DNA of 64,000 nt from Climacium dendroides (lineage: Eukaryota; Streptophyta; Bryopsida; Hypnales; Climaciaceae). The DNA lies in NCBI GenBank assembly GCA_950106755.1, contig OX467082.1, positions 8,432,001 to 8,496,000 on the forward strand, written 5' to 3'. Under the pieces are notes generated by a model. That model was not told where the DNA came from. It worked only from the letters and a program-made list of their open reading frames with translations, and made no database searches. How positions within the stretch are numbered: the first letter of the stretch is position 1; each line of letters begins with the position of its first letter. The position numbers were made by a program, and so were the translations under genes. Shown piece by piece: positions 63,955 to 64,000 of the stretch.

Positions 63955-64000
63955 ATGGCAGCAGCAGCGGTAGTGAATGTGGATGGTGCATCGAAGACGC
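63955..64000 (+). CDS. 5' end of an unidentified gene, cut by the window edge
   Basis: After a probable 5' UTR intron, an ATG with a good context (GACGAG before ATGGCA) opens MAAAAVVNVDGASKT and continues off the window. Fifteen residues are too few to identify the product. Confidence 0.5.
   Translation, partial: MAAAAVVNVDGASKT

Noticed and set aside
1..64000. tRNA, rRNA, CRISPR or bacterial operon features
   Set aside because: No tRNA box pairs, rRNA cores or spaced repeat arrays were seen by eye, and spliced plant genes make the bacterial features irrelevant. A covariance-model scan was not possible.

Overview
The window is nuclear DNA of a green plant. It has spliced genes with GT...AG introns of roughly 80-1,400 bp, plant-type proteins (class-II-like starch branching enzyme, plastid SecY, a TOM2A/tetraspanin-18 type protein) and long AT-rich gaps with CACTA-type and other plant DNA transposons. 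No LTR retrotransposon is evident. The proteins are clearly land-plant-like without being close to the seed-plant sequences I know. A bryophyte or another non-seed plant is my best guess, and I cannot name the species.

Layout: a decayed Tc1/mariner-like transposase (about 0.4-1.1 kb); an intact 9-exon mitochondrial uncoupling protein gene (2.1-5.0 kb, minus); an AT-rich gap with paired miniature inverted-repeat elements (5.5-13.2 kb); an intron-containing plastid SecY (SCY1) copy broken by about seven frame disruptions (13.3-17.3 kb, minus); a second gap with a related element pair (17.3-22 kb); a two-exon gene of unknown function with a homogenised 22-residue repeat (24.1-26.6 kb, plus); an intact 11-exon CLPTM1-family gene (27.3-31.5 kb, minus); a third gap (33-37.5 kb); a starch branching enzyme gene (about 38.1-45.9 kb, plus); a rearranged direct duplication (47.2-50 kb); RPB6, the shared RNA polymerase subunit (51.0-52.5 kb, minus), head to head with a tetraspanin gene carrying a large proline-rich loop (54.0-57.2 kb, plus); a complete non-autonomous CACTA element with target-site duplication (58.4-59.4 kb); an AT-rich gap; and the 5' end of a further gene running off the right edge (63.2-64.0 kb).

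The genes do not form a pathway: they are unrelated housekeeping or organellar genes in separate transcription units. The only suggested shared regulation is the divergent RPB6/tetraspanin pair. The reconstructed exons of UCP, CLPTM1, the branching enzyme core, RPB6 and the tetraspanin all join in phase. This makes the many frame breaks in SCY1 look like real decay, not general sequence error. The strongest points for a second look are the SCY1 pseudogene, the hydroxyproline-rich-like insertion in the tetraspanin loop, the 22-residue repeat protein with its own upstream DNA repeat, and the 47-50 kb duplication with a flipped segment and an apparently copied piece from downstream of RPB6.
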